Shown one piece after another: positions 1 to 8,019 of a stretch of 64,000 nucleotides of DNA. The notes beneath the pieces were generated by a model. It ran no database searches and had not been told where the DNA came from. It saw nothing but the letters and a program-made list of their open reading frames with translations. Every line of letters starts with the position of its first letter. The stretch's first letter is position 1. A program made the translations under genes and the position numbers. The DNA comes from DATJGR01 sp963812255 (lineage in GTDB: Bacteria > Pseudomonadota > Gammaproteobacteria > Pseudomonadales > Azotimanducaceae), in assembly GCA_963812255.1 (NCBI GenBank), contig CAWEUM010000003.1, positions 434,001-498,000 on the forward strand, written 5' to 3'.

Positions 1-612
1 ACCCTTCTCGACGAGGACGTTCACGTAGCTCTGCATCGTTCGGTGGTATTTGACGACGCCGGAGGTGATCCAATCGGTCACTCGGCGCCCCTCTGCGAGG
101 TAGTCGGTCAACGGCCATGCTTTCGTGCCGTCCGGCTCGGTTCGCCATACGGGAGTTCGCGGCGCCGTAAAAATCGGATGCTCCACCGATAAGACCAATC
201 GGCCGCCGCCCGAAAGCAGGTTGCGCATGACCGCGACCACAGGGGACAGGTCCTCCAGGTAGTGCAACACCAGTGAACTGTAGATGAGATCGAACGACGC
301 GGGCGTCAGATCCATGCGTTCGATCGGGACCTGGCGAAAGGTCACCGCCGGATCCCGCGTCAGCGACCGCGCACGCGCTAGCATTTTCTCGGAACGATCG
401 ACCCCCAACACGGTGGTCGCGCCCATCTTGCGCGCCCAGCGTGAAAACGCACCGAAGCCGCAGCCCAGATCGAGCACCCGGAGTCCCTCAAGGGGCGGCA
501 GCATTGCGCGCAGCCTCGGCCACTCCGGCGCGCCCGCCAGACCCTCGCGAGAGCGCGCCAACCGGCTGTAGCCGGCGAAGAACTCGGGATCATCATAGAG
601 GTTGTGCGACAT
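1..612 (-). CDS. Class I SAM-dependent methyltransferase (C-terminus beyond the window edge)
   Basis: The reading frame opens with an ATG at 612 and stays open for 204 codons to the left edge, so the C-terminus is missing. Residues 46-54 carry the SAM-binding motif I (VLDLGCGFG). An acidic residue at position 72 (GVDRS) ends strand beta2, and a motif near 112-121 (SSLVLHYLED) matches post-I regions of the Methyltransf_11/25 type. The substrate cannot be told; this group methylates small molecules, quinones or lipids. The next gene on the right runs the other way. Complete members are usually about 240-250 residues, so roughly 40 are probably cut off. Confidence 0.85.
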   Translation of the reverse strand, partial: MSHNLYDDPEFFAGYSRLARSREGLAGAPEWPRLRAMLPPLEGLRVLDLGCGFGAFSRWARKMGATTVLGVDRSEKMLARARSLTRDPAVTFRQVPIERMDLTPASFDLIYSSLVLHYLEDLSPVVAVMRNLLSGGGRLVLSVEHPIFTAPRTPVWRTEPDGTKAWPLTDYLAEGRRVTDWITSGVVKYHRTMQSYVNVLVEKG

Positions 613-786
613 CTGAGATCGGCCAATGGGTCCATGAATGCGAGCCACGCTCGCGTGTAATTCTTACATGAGGTTGGCAGGAGTTACCGCAATATCCAGC
701 AACGACGATCTCAGGCGCTGGGACGCGAGTCGCCGCCGCCCGCCTTTCCCGAGCCTGACAGCCCGCCAATGGCGCGCTCCAAAGCG

Positions 787-803
787 TTGGCACAACGATT
801 GCA
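787..803 (+). promoter_or_regulatory. Candidate sigma54 (-24/-12) promoter
   Basis: The sequence TTGGCAC at 787-793 is followed by TTGCA at 799-803. The invariant GG (789-790) and GC (801-802) are exactly 10 nt apart, which is the RpoN spacing. Transcription would start near 814, about 48 nt before the ATG of the DUF1328 gene. No enhancer-binding-protein site was identified. Confidence 0.6.
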
Positions 804-861
804 GGCTACGGACAGGACGTCACGCAATGTTCCGACGCCCTTCGGACTTCGGAGGTAGGAC

Positions 862-1026
862 ATGTTCAATTGGGCCGTGATCTTTTTCATCATCGCCATC
901 GTGGCGGGATTGTTGGGCCTCGGTGGCGTCGCCGGCACCGCTGCGCACATCGCGTGGATCCTGTTCGTGGTGGGGTTGGTCCTCGCCATCGTGTTCTTCG
1001 TGATGGGCAGAAGGCCGCGACTTTAG
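862..1026 (+). CDS. DUF1328 family small membrane protein (YtjA-like)
   Basis: This 54-residue protein has two hydrophobic helices (about 3-23 and 28-48) separated by a Gly/Ala turn, and a basic tail (GRRPRL). Composition and length match the DUF1328/YtjA family of inner-membrane proteins, whose function is not known. A strong ribosome binding site (GGAGGTAGGA, 851-860) sits just before the ATG. A sigma54-type promoter lies upstream, and the beta-barrel gene follows 27 nt later, probably on the same transcript. That arrangement suggests a stress or envelope role, which is inference. Confidence 0.8.
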   Translation: MFNWAVIFFIIAIVAGLLGLGGVAGTAAHIAWILFVVGLVLAIVFFVMGRRPRL

Positions 1027-1053
1027 TCAATCGAATCACTCGGAGAGTCTTAC

Positions 1054-1578
1054 ATGCTTAGAAAACATTTGGCCGCGCTGACGGCCGCGATGGTCGTCGG
1101 TTTGCCGGCAACGAACGCGCTGGCGGCACAGGCCGCCGGGGACAAGGCATTCACGATTTCAGGAACGGGCGCGAGCGATAAAAATTTCGACTCGACGACG
1201 TTCGGCACGACGGGTGAACTGGGCTGGTTTCTTTCGGATCCGGTGGAGATCGGTCTACGCCAGAGCGTGAACATCTTTTCGTCCGACAATGCCAACAACG
1301 CCACGTCCGGTGCGACCCGTGGTTTCATCGACTACCACTTCGGTCAGAACACGGTCGTGCCATATCTCGGTGCCAACATCGGTGCCATCTACGGTGACAA
1401 CGTTCATGACACCGGCGCGGCGGGTCTCGAGACCGGCCTCAAATTTTACGTCAAGGAAAAGACCTACATTGCGTTTCAGGTTGAATACGATTTTCTGTTC
1501 GACAATGCCAACGACATCGACAACCAATTCAACGATGGCGCGTTCTTCTACACGCTGGGTGTCGGATTCAACTTCTGA
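1054..1578 (+). CDS. Outer-membrane beta-barrel protein
   Basis: This is a 174-residue protein with a Sec signal peptide of about 24 residues ending near TNALA. The mature part alternates polar and hydrophobic residues and is rich in Gly, Asp and aromatics, typical of an eight-stranded OmpX/OmpW-like barrel. It ends in GVGFNF, with the C-terminal phenylalanine recognised by the BAM machinery. A GGAGAG ribosome binding site precedes the ATG. It follows the DUF1328 gene closely and may share its sigma54-type promoter. The cargo or role is unknown. Confidence 0.75.
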   Translation: MLRKHLAALTAAMVVGLPATNALAAQAAGDKAFTISGTGASDKNFDSTTFGTTGELGWFLSDPVEIGLRQSVNIFSSDNANNATSGATRGFIDYHFGQNTVVPYLGANIGAIYGDNVHDTGAAGLETGLKFYVKEKTYIAFQVEYDFLFDNANDIDNQFNDGAFFYTLGVGFNF

Positions 1579-1658
1579 CGTAGCGTCTTGCTGGTTTGGG
1601 GTCGCAGTCGCGCTGAGCGCTACGACGCCTACAGTCGCTCTGATCGCAGCGTTAGTGC

Positions 1659-2558
1659 TCACCCCACCAACGCATCGGCCAGCGCGTCATAACTTGCAAA
1701 GCCGAATCCCGACTCAATCTCCCGGCGCCACGCCTCATCGAATTCCGCGACGATCTCCTGCGGCAGTTCCGACGCGTGCTCACCGACTTTGCCGTTACGC
1801 ACCTTCGACGAATCGCTGCCCGCAGGCAGCCCCGCGATCTGCTCGCTGCGGTCGCGCATCAGCCGATCGTCGAAGCGATCCTTGTGAGCGAGCATGAACG
1901 GCAACGACGATTGACGCATGACGATCTCGGACAACTCGTCGTCCAATGCGATATCCAGGAACTCGGCAACTCTGCGCACCGTCGTTTCGAGATCGCGACT
2001 CATGTGTTCATAGCACAGCAGCAGAACGTTCGGATCGTTGCGATGCGGCCACCATGACGCCAGGTGATGCCAGTAGTCGCGCTTGGCGCCACGGTGCAAA
2101 TAGCCCTCGCGCGCGAAGGTTTCTATCGAGACGCTACCCCGTTCGAACCACCAACCCTCCATGAAGCGAAACGCAGACACGAGCGCATCTTTCGGATCCC
2201 GTATCGACACGATATAGCGCGCCCCCTTGGGGACGAGGTCGTACGGCAGATGACTCTTGTAGCCGCGCGGTTCGCCGCGCTGCGGCGCGTCGAGATCCAA
2301 CCCAAGATCGTTGGCGGTCTCGATCCACGGTACGACGCGCGAGATGTCGTCGAAGTCCATATCACCACGGGTTCGCAACCCATGGAACACCTGCTGCAAC
2401 CACGTGGTGCCGCACTTTCCGAACGGCGAGATGATCACATCCGTCGCGCGCGGGCGAAATGCGAGCGCCTTCGCGATGCCCTGCGCGTCTGTGATCCGGG
2501 TTCTCAGCGCAACGAAGGCCTGGAAGCTCGCGGGACGCGCCGTAGCAATTGCAGGCAT
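1659..2558 (-). CDS. Sulfotransferase domain protein
   Basis: The protein resembles PAPS-dependent sulfotransferases, which move a sulfuryl group from PAPS to a hydroxyl or amine. The 5'-phosphosulfate loop is at about residues 43-55 (SPFGKCGTTW), and the 3'-phosphate motif with the Arg and Ser ligands follows (SIRDPKDALVSAF). Length (299 aa) fits the family. I chose the ATG at 2558 because AGGA lies 9 nt upstream. The in-frame ATG at 2600 has no Shine-Dalgarno sequence and overlaps a TATACT palindrome that looks like a promoter. The substrate is unknown. The VOC gene is divergent. Confidence 0.8.
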   Translation of the reverse strand: MPAIATARPASFQAFVALRTRITDAQGIAKALAFRPRATDVIISPFGKCGTTWLQQVFHGLRTRGDMDFDDISRVVPWIETANDLGLDLDAPQRGEPRGYKSHLPYDLVPKGARYIVSIRDPKDALVSAFRFMEGWWFERGSVSIETFAREGYLHRGAKRDYWHHLASWWPHRNDPNVLLLCYEHMSRDLETTVRRVAEFLDIALDDELSEIVMRQSSLPFMLAHKDRFDDRLMRDRSEQIAGLPAGSDSSKVRNGKVGEHASELPQEIVAEFDEAWRREIESGFGFASYDALADALVG

Positions 2559-2569
2559 GCCGATGTGTC

Positions 2570-2597
2570 CTGAAAGTACGAAGCGGGTGAGTATACT
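2570..2597 (+). promoter_or_regulatory. Possible promoter between sulfotransferase and VOC genes
   Basis: The self-complementary GAGTATACTC (2589-2598) presents TATACT as a -10 on both strands. For the plus strand, CTGAAA (2570-2575) lies 16 nt upstream as a weak -35. The minus-strand -35 is poor. A regulator palindrome is the alternative. Confidence 0.35.
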
Positions 2598-2633
2598 CAT
2601 GCGTCATTCGAATCGGCACCGAGGAACATCACC

Positions 2634-3002
2634 ATGGCATTCAAAGGCATCGATCACGTGGTCGTGCGCGTGAAGAATCTGGACACCGCGATCGAGGGTT
2701 ACACGAAGCTGCTCGGCATCGAGCCTACACGCGCGTCATCGAGCGCGTTGAAGGCGTTACAGGCCTTCTATCATTTCGACAATGGCACGTTCCTGGAACT
2801 GATTCAGCCAACCGACGACAGCTCGCCGATCACCGGATCGCTGAACAAGCTCGGTGAGGGGGTGCACACGGTCGCGTTTGCGATAGACGATCGCGAAGCG
2901 ACCGTGAAGGCGCTGACTGACAAGTCGATACGCACGATCGGCGGCGCGTTCGTGCATCCCGCAGCCGCGAACGGCGTGCTGGTACAGCTCAGCGAGAAAT
3001 AG
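2634..3002 (+). CDS. VOC (glyoxalase-like) domain protein
   Basis: This 122-residue protein begins with the classic vicinal-oxygen-chelate strand (IDHVVVRVKNLDTAI, about 6-20). It continues with a helix and a GTFLELIQP strand near 46-54 and a second beta-alpha-beta half containing HTVAFAIDD. It is a single-module member, so a dimer would build the metal site. Family members include glyoxalases, methylmalonyl-CoA epimerases and dioxygenases. The motif set is not enough to choose among them. A GAGGA ribosome binding site precedes the ATG, and the sulfotransferase is divergent. Confidence 0.75.
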   Translation: MAFKGIDHVVVRVKNLDTAIEGYTKLLGIEPTRASSSALKALQAFYHFDNGTFLELIQPTDDSSPITGSLNKLGEGVHTVAFAIDDREATVKALTDKSIRTIGGAFVHPAAANGVLVQLSEK

Positions 3003-3019
3003 CGGGAAAGGTGCAGGCG

Positions 3020-3040
3020 GGGTCAGAGCGACTCTGACCC
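3020..3040. repeat. REP-like perfect palindrome GGGTCAGAG-CGA-CTCTGACCC
   Basis: A 9-bp perfect stem closes on a 3-nt loop between two convergent genes. Most of the same sequence recurs at 61570-61587, so it looks like a dispersed REP-like element rather than a private terminator. No T-tract follows. Confidence 0.6.
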
Positions 3041-3042
3041 TC

Positions 3043-4311
3043 TCATGTCGTCAGTGCGGCCGCCGCCGCCAATACGAGTTCGCGCTGGGCCATGGCTTGT
3101 TGCTCGACCAACTCGATCTCTGCATCGTCGAAGCCGAGCCGGCGCATGACTTCGGCCGTGGCTTCGCCAAGCGCTGGCGGCGGGCCCTTCACCGAACCCG
3201 GTGTGGCGCTGAGCCCGATGAGGTTGCCGACGACCTTCGTAGGACCGATCACCGGCAGATCCATGTCGACGATGTAGCCGTTCGCGGCGTTCTGCGGATC
3301 CGCCAACACATCATCATAGTCGCGCACACGCTCGTAGATGATCTCCGGCTGTGTCGCAAGGAATGCGGCCCACTCCTCGGTCGTCTTCTTCGCAAACGCT
3401 TCGCGCATCCGCGCACGCGAGACGTCGAGGTTGCCCGCATCACCGGCATAGCCGATGCGTTTGCTGCCAGTGTTCCAGCGTGGATCCGCGGCGAGATCGG
3501 GCAATCCGGCAAAGTCGCAGAACGCCAACCACGATTCATCGCTCATCGCGACTGCAAACAGAAACGCTCCGCCGTCACGCGTCTGATAGACCCCGTATGG
3601 GCTCAAGATGTTCGGATGATGCGCACCGGCGCGCCTCAGCGACTGGCCGGTGATGATAGAATGCTGCAGCTCCCACATCTGCAGGAACAACTGCGCGCCG
3701 AGCGATGAACTGCACACTTGCTGACCGACTCCAGCGCATTCACGCGCGAACAATGCCGTCATCACTGCAAGGGCGAACTGCATTGCACCGGCGGTGTCCG
3801 CGATTGCCGCACCGGGTGGCATCGCGGGTCCGTCAGCGGGTCCCGTCAATGCAATCGCACCACCGCGGGCCTGCGCCGCGCCGTCGAGCATCGCCTTGTC
3901 GGCATCCGGACCGAGCGGCCCGAAGCCGTTTACGGAGGCGTGAATCAGCTTCGGGAAGCGCGCGTGCAGACTCGCGAAGTCCAGACCCATACGCGTCAGC
4001 GCAGAGGCTCGAAAATTCGTCAGAAATACATCGGTCTGACCCAGCAACCGCTCGACGAGCCTGCGACCCAGTTCGGTATGAAAGTCGATGCAGACGCTGC
4101 GCTTACCGCGGTTCATCGCAATGAACTGCGAGCCCATCGCATCCGGCGGCAATGTATTGTTCGCGCCACGGTGGTAGCGACTGCCGTCGCCGATTGGCGG
4201 CTCGACTTTGATCACTTCTGCGCCCATGTCGGCGAGAAAGACTGCCGCACCAGGACCCTGGATCGCGGTCGCCATCTCCAATACGCGAATGCCACTCAGC
4301 GGTTCCGTCAT
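3043..4311 (-). CDS. Family III CoA-transferase (CaiB/BaiF type)
   Basis: The enzyme family exchanges CoA between carboxylic acids through an aspartyl-CoA thioester. The N-terminal GIRVLEMATAIQGPG and GAEVIKVEPP motifs are typical. The catalytic Asp is present at residue 172 (AIADTAGA). The protein has 422 residues from the ATG at 4311, which overlaps the TGA of the upstream hydrolase gene as ATGA. AAGGAG lies before this ATG, so I reject the longer frame starting at 4455. Translational coupling to the epoxide-hydrolase-like gene suggests both act on the same compound, which is not identifiable. Confidence 0.88.
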   Translation of the reverse strand: MTEPLSGIRVLEMATAIQGPGAAVFLADMGAEVIKVEPPIGDGSRYHRGANNTLPPDAMGSQFIAMNRGKRSVCIDFHTELGRRLVERLLGQTDVFLTNFRASALTRMGLDFASLHARFPKLIHASVNGFGPLGPDADKAMLDGAAQARGGAIALTGPADGPAMPPGAAIADTAGAMQFALAVMTALFARECAGVGQQVCSSSLGAQLFLQMWELQHSIITGQSLRRAGAHHPNILSPYGVYQTRDGGAFLFAVAMSDESWLAFCDFAGLPDLAADPRWNTGSKRIGYAGDAGNLDVSRARMREAFAKKTTEEWAAFLATQPEIIYERVRDYDDVLADPQNAANGYIVDMDLPVIGPTKVVGNLIGLSATPGSVKGPPPALGEATAEVMRRLGFDDAEIELVEQQAMAQRELVLAAAAALTT

Positions 4312-5363
4312 TGCACTGCTCCTTCTCGTGGCATTGGCCACATCTGTGCAACCGATGTTGCGAGCCAGCGAGCCACCGCGGCGTTGACGTCGCGCGGCTT
4401 CTCCTGTGCCATCCAATGCCCCGAATAGACGACGGACTCGCTGAGGTTGCGGCAATATTTGCGCATCGGTTCAGCCAGGCGCGAACTGATGCACTCGCAC
4501 GTATAGTCGTACTGCGCCGCGAGGAACAGCACCGGCATGTCGAGATAGGCGTCGTGGGTCGCGCTTGCCGCGTACGCAGCGTTCGCGGCGTGGTTCATGT
4601 AGTACGAGTTCGGACCGAAGAAACCGTTGCGCGTCAGCGCGCTCGCGTATGCGCAGACATCGGCTTCGGTGACGACATCGTCGTCGCGCGGCATCGACGG
4701 TACTTCACCGCCACTGAACCAACTACGGTTCTTGCGCACCATCGCCGTACCGGCCGGCTGACCGAAACCGCTCGGATCACCTTTGCGGAACAGCAGTTTG
4801 GCGACGTTGTACGGGTTCGAATCCATTTCTCGCGTCGCGCCCGCGAAATCCTCCTGGTAGTGCAGCATGTATTCCCATTGCCCGGCCGGGTAATCGTCCG
4901 CCGGATAGATGTCGCGATTGATCAAGTCCATGCACGCCTCGAGGCCACGCTCGATCGTGAAATACGGTACGCAGAGATTCGCAACGGCTGCGCAGCGTTC
5001 CGGATGATGACGGGCAACGTTCCACACTACCGGACTACCCCAATCGTGACCGATCCACACGGCGCGCTCACGGCCCAACGAATCGATTAAGGCGATCATG
5101 TCGCCAACGATGTGGGGCTGCGCATACGCGTCGTGCGTTGCATAGACCGACGAGCGGCCGTAGCCACGCATGTCCGGCGCGATCGCGCGAAAGCCGAGGG
5201 CGGCAAACGCCGGTAACTGGTGCCGCCAGCTGATCGCCAGTTCGGGCCAGCCGTGCACGAAGATCAGCAACGGCCCGTCATCGGGTCCCGCGGCGAGATA
5301 GAACGTCGTGTGCGGCCCAGCCTTTACCGTGTGTTCTGTGACGGCAACATCCAGGACATTCAT
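4308..5363 (-). CDS. Alpha/beta hydrolase, epoxide-hydrolase-like
   Basis: This 351-residue alpha/beta hydrolase has the oxyanion motif HGWP at about 37-40. The nucleophile elbow is IGHDWGS, with Asp107 as nucleophile rather than Ser, the mark of epoxide hydrolases and haloalkane dehalogenases. DMRGYGRS (64-71) is also typical of epoxide hydrolases. A late GHW motif supplies the likely catalytic His. No signal peptide is visible, so it is probably cytosolic. It overlaps the CoA-transferase gene by 4 nt and is the first gene of that two-gene operon. Confidence 0.85.
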   Translation of the reverse strand: MNVLDVAVTEHTVKAGPHTTFYLAAGPDDGPLLIFVHGWPELAISWRHQLPAFAALGFRAIAPDMRGYGRSSVYATHDAYAQPHIVGDMIALIDSLGRERAVWIGHDWGSPVVWNVARHHPERCAAVANLCVPYFTIERGLEACMDLINRDIYPADDYPAGQWEYMLHYQEDFAGATREMDSNPYNVAKLLFRKGDPSGFGQPAGTAMVRKNRSWFSGGEVPSMPRDDDVVTEADVCAYASALTRNGFFGPNSYYMNHAANAAYAASATHDAYLDMPVLFLAAQYDYTCECISSRLAEPMRKYCRNLSESVVYSGHWMAQEKPRDVNAAVARWLATSVAQMWPMPREGAVQ

Positions 5364-5512
5364 CCGCGTTCTCCAATGAGCGTGGCGCCCTATCGTGCCC
5401 TATCCATGCGACGAGGGCACCCGCATCCCATGCGCGTCCGACCGAACGGGTAGCGCGACGCCCCTTTGCATCGGTAACCTTGCAGCCCAATCGCGACTTT
5501 TCGGAGATGCCG

Positions 5513-5992
5513 GTGAACACGCTGAAGCAAGTAGCCCCTGCGTTCGTCAAGATGGCGCATCAGATCGTCTGGTGCAGCGTCGCCACGGTCGACAGCGAAG
5601 GGCGTCCGCGGTCGCGTGTGCTGCATCCGCTATGGCAATGGGACGGCCGGGAACTCACGGGCCTGATCATGACCGGGCCGACGCCAACGAAACGCGCGCA
5701 CCTGAAGGCGAGCGCCTATGCGTCGTGCAACTATTGGGCGCCGTCGCAGGACACCTGCGTGGCCGAGTGCCGCGCGAGCTGGGCGTTCGATGACGACACC
5801 CGCAAGCGCGTCTGGCGGCAGTTCAAGGAAGCGCCGGCCCCGGTTGGCTACGACCCGGCGATGATCCCCGGATGGGAGGGACCCACGTCGCCGAACTTCG
5901 CCGTGTTGTGTCTGGAACCGTGGCGGCTGCGCGTATTTCCCGGCACCGCGCTGATGGGCCAGGGCGGCGACGTGCTGACGTGGGTGGAATGA
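5513..5992 (+). CDS. Pyridoxamine 5'-phosphate oxidase-fold protein
   Basis: A protein of about 159 residues with the split-barrel flavin-binding pattern of the PNPOx-like family: CSVATVDSEGRPRSRVLHPLW near the N-terminus, then KRAHLKASAYASCNYW. Such proteins bind FMN, F420 or haem and reduce or oxidise small molecules, and the specific reaction is not clear here. I favour the GTG at 5513 because GGAG sits 6 nt upstream. The ATG at 5507 is too close to that site, and a TTG at 5480 has none. The double CMD protein follows 19 nt downstream on the same strand. Confidence 0.72.
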   Translation: MNTLKQVAPAFVKMAHQIVWCSVATVDSEGRPRSRVLHPLWQWDGRELTGLIMTGPTPTKRAHLKASAYASCNYWAPSQDTCVAECRASWAFDDDTRKRVWRQFKEAPAPVGYDPAMIPGWEGPTSPNFAVLCLEPWRLRVFPGTALMGQGGDVLTWVE

Positions 5993-6011
5993 CTCACACA
6001 AGGGGGCGACG

Positions 6012-6827
6012 ATGAGCACTCAATCCCAACGGCGCGCCAACGGCCTCGATCTGCTGGGCACGCTCGGCGGCGGCAGCTACGATCCGTCGCGCGCAGCAAC
6101 GGCGATGATCCGCCGTCACGGCGCGCTCGGTACGTTCGCGGTCGACCACGTGCTCGGCAATCTGTGGTCGCGACCACAACTGTCGCGGCGCGATCGCAGC
6201 CTGATCGTAGTGACGTTCCTCGCAACGATCGGGTCCGTCGAGGAGTTGCGCAGTCACATTCGAGGCGCATTGCACCATGGCCTGACCCGAACCGAAGTCG
6301 AAGAGGTGATTCTGCAGGTTGCGGGCTATGCCGGTTTTCCGATGGCGATGCAGGCGAGCCGCATCGTCGACGAAGTGTTCTGCTCCATCGACGGCGTCGA
6401 CCGACAGCCGGAACGCAGCGAGGCGATCGCCAAGGATGATCCGCAACGCTGGGCCGACGCCGCCGATGTGCTCAAAACGCTGTTTGCAGGGCGCATTGCT
6501 GCGGACCCGGTTGCGGCCCGCACCAACATCATCGATTCGCTTGGGGGCGTCGGCGAGTTGGCGTTCGACTGGGGGTTCGGCGAGTTGTGGGCACGCTCGC
6601 AGCTTTCACGCCGCGACCGCAGCCTCGTCACGGTTGCGATCCTCGCAATTCTCGCGCGTGCCGAGGAACTCGCCGTCCACGTGCCGGGCGCCCTGAACCA
6701 CGGCGTTACGCGTGAGGAAATCGAGGAAGTGATGGTCCAGCTCACTGTCTACGGTGGGTTTCCGCGCGCGGTGGAAGGGATGCGCAGCGCGCGTACCGCG
6801 TTCGAGAATCAACAGGAGCAACCGTGA
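6012..6827 (+). CDS. Carboxymuconolactone decarboxylase-family protein, two CMD domains
   Basis: This 271-residue protein holds two copies of the CMD/AhpD-like helical domain, at about 35-125 and 165-255. Both contain the hallmark LSRRDRSL followed by a helix and the HGxTRxExEEVxxQ segment. Neither copy shows the CxxC of AhpD peroxidase-type members. This fits the gamma-carboxymuconolactone decarboxylase side of the family, but the substrate is not established. A purine-rich site (AAGGGGGCGACG) precedes the ATG. The reading frame ends in a GTGA junction with a small downstream frame. Confidence 0.82.
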   Translation: MSTQSQRRANGLDLLGTLGGGSYDPSRAATAMIRRHGALGTFAVDHVLGNLWSRPQLSRRDRSLIVVTFLATIGSVEELRSHIRGALHHGLTRTEVEEVILQVAGYAGFPMAMQASRIVDEVFCSIDGVDRQPERSEAIAKDDPQRWADAADVLKTLFAGRIAADPVAARTNIIDSLGGVGELAFDWGFGELWARSQLSRRDRSLVTVAILAILARAEELAVHVPGALNHGVTREEIEEVMVQLTVYGGFPRAVEGMRSARTAFENQQEQP

Positions 6828-6967
6828 AGTTCGCATGCTTGGAGTGTGCTGCCACGGTTCAGGCGGACGACCCCGAGGCCCTCGCCCACGGGTCAACGTT
6901 TCATCGCGCGCCGAATATGGCTTCTTCCGGCGCGTCGATCCCGATGGACCCGAACCGCGATCGGTGA
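6824..6967 (+). CDS. Possible small CxxC protein coupled to the CMD gene
   Basis: A GTG overlapping the CMD stop codon (GTGA) opens a 47-codon frame starting MKFACLECAATVQADDPEAL. The start looks like a small zinc-ribbon or DUF1059-like protein with one CxxC. The later part is not recognisable. After the TGA at 6965 the same frame is open again to about 7110, so this may be a truncated or decayed gene. I give it low confidence. Between it and the TauD gene (6968-7121) I see nothing else. Confidence 0.3.
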   Translation: MKFACLECAATVQADDPEALAHGSTFHRAPNMASSGASIPMDPNRDR

Positions 6968-7121
6968 TCGACGATTCGTGCTTCGACATCGCCCCGCCGT
7001 TTCGAAAGCACAGACTCGCGACTCGCCTTGGCACTCCTCGATCACCAGATCCACGACGCGTCCGGTGGAGGTGCGGAAACTCTACAGGTGATGCGCCGCC
7101 CGGTGGATTGATTTGCTTCGT

Positions 7122-8018
7122 TCAAGGGGCGGTTGCCTTCTGCGTCAAATACATATGCAACTGCCGGTCATGCCGGCTTGCCGCTGACAGCGCACCCGGC
7201 CGAACCCACGGTTCCCACTTCGGGGGGGTGCCGATCGGCTTGTCACCCATCACCGTCACGCGTTGAATGATCCGCTCACCCTCGAAATCGTTCAGCACGA
7301 AGTGCTGCGTGCAACGGTTGTCCCACATCGCGATTGTGCCCTCGCTCCAGCGGTAGCGCACCGTGAAACGTGGGTTTGCCACCCACTTCGTCAGATACTG
7401 CAGCAGCATCTCGCTCTCGGTTGCGTTCATCTCGACAATGCGCCGCGTGAAGTGCTCGTTGACGTACAGCGCGCGGCGGCCGGTCAACGGATGCACGCGC
7501 ACCACCGGATGCACCGCCATCTTGTCGGGTCGGTTGTGGGGCAGCGCGTCGTGCAGCGCCGTGAGGCCATCGCACAACTCACGCATCGGCGCAGACAGTT
7601 CCTCGTACGCTGCGTACAGGCTCGCCCACATCGTGTCACCGCCGCTCGGCGGGCACTTCACCATCTTCAGCACCGACAACAGCGCGGGTTCCGCCTGGAA
7701 CGTGATGTCGGTGTGCCACTCGTCGGCGACACCGCCGTGCGTCGCCGCGAGTTCGAACAGTTCGTTGTGCGGCGTGAACGGATTCTTGAGATTCGGATGC
7801 CCTTCCAGTTGGCCGAAACGCCGTCCGAACTCAACATGCTCATCGATGGTCAGCTTCTGTTCCGGAAAGAACAGCACGAGGTGCTCGAGCAGCAGGTCTT
7901 CGATCGCCGAGACATCGTCGGCCGACACCTTCGCCAGATCGACACCGCGTACCTCGCCCCCCAACGCACCCGCCAGACGATTGACATCCCACCGCGACTC
8001 GTTCGCATCCGCGTTCAT
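7122..8018 (-). CDS. TauD/TfdA-family Fe(II)/2-oxoglutarate dioxygenase
   Basis: The family hydroxylates a substrate carbon while decarboxylating 2-oxoglutarate. The iron-binding facial triad is visible: His102 and Asp104 (WHTDITF) and the distal His239 (CTQHF). Arg253 (IIQRV) would bind 2-oxoglutarate. Length is 298 residues from the ATG at 8018, which lies 1 nt after the stop of the SDR gene and has GGGGAG upstream. Known relatives act on taurine, phenoxyacetates, alkyl sulfates and carnitine precursors, and the sequence does not settle which applies here. It is the second gene of an SDR-dioxygenase operon. Confidence 0.88.
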   Translation of the reverse strand: MNADANESRWDVNRLAGALGGEVRGVDLAKVSADDVSAIEDLLLEHLVLFFPEQKLTIDEHVEFGRRFGQLEGHPNLKNPFTPHNELFELAATHGGVADEWHTDITFQAEPALLSVLKMVKCPPSGGDTMWASLYAAYEELSAPMRELCDGLTALHDALPHNRPDKMAVHPVVRVHPLTGRRALYVNEHFTRRIVEMNATESEMLLQYLTKWVANPRFTVRYRWSEGTIAMWDNRCTQHFVLNDFEGERIIQRVTVMGDKPIGTPPKWEPWVRPGALSAASRHDRQLHMYLTQKATAP

Positions 8019-8019
8019 T

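Noticed and set aside
4312..4455. N-terminal extension of the CoA-transferase at 3043
   Set aside because: It lies inside the hydrolase gene, while the ATG at 4311 has AAGGAG and an ATGA junction.
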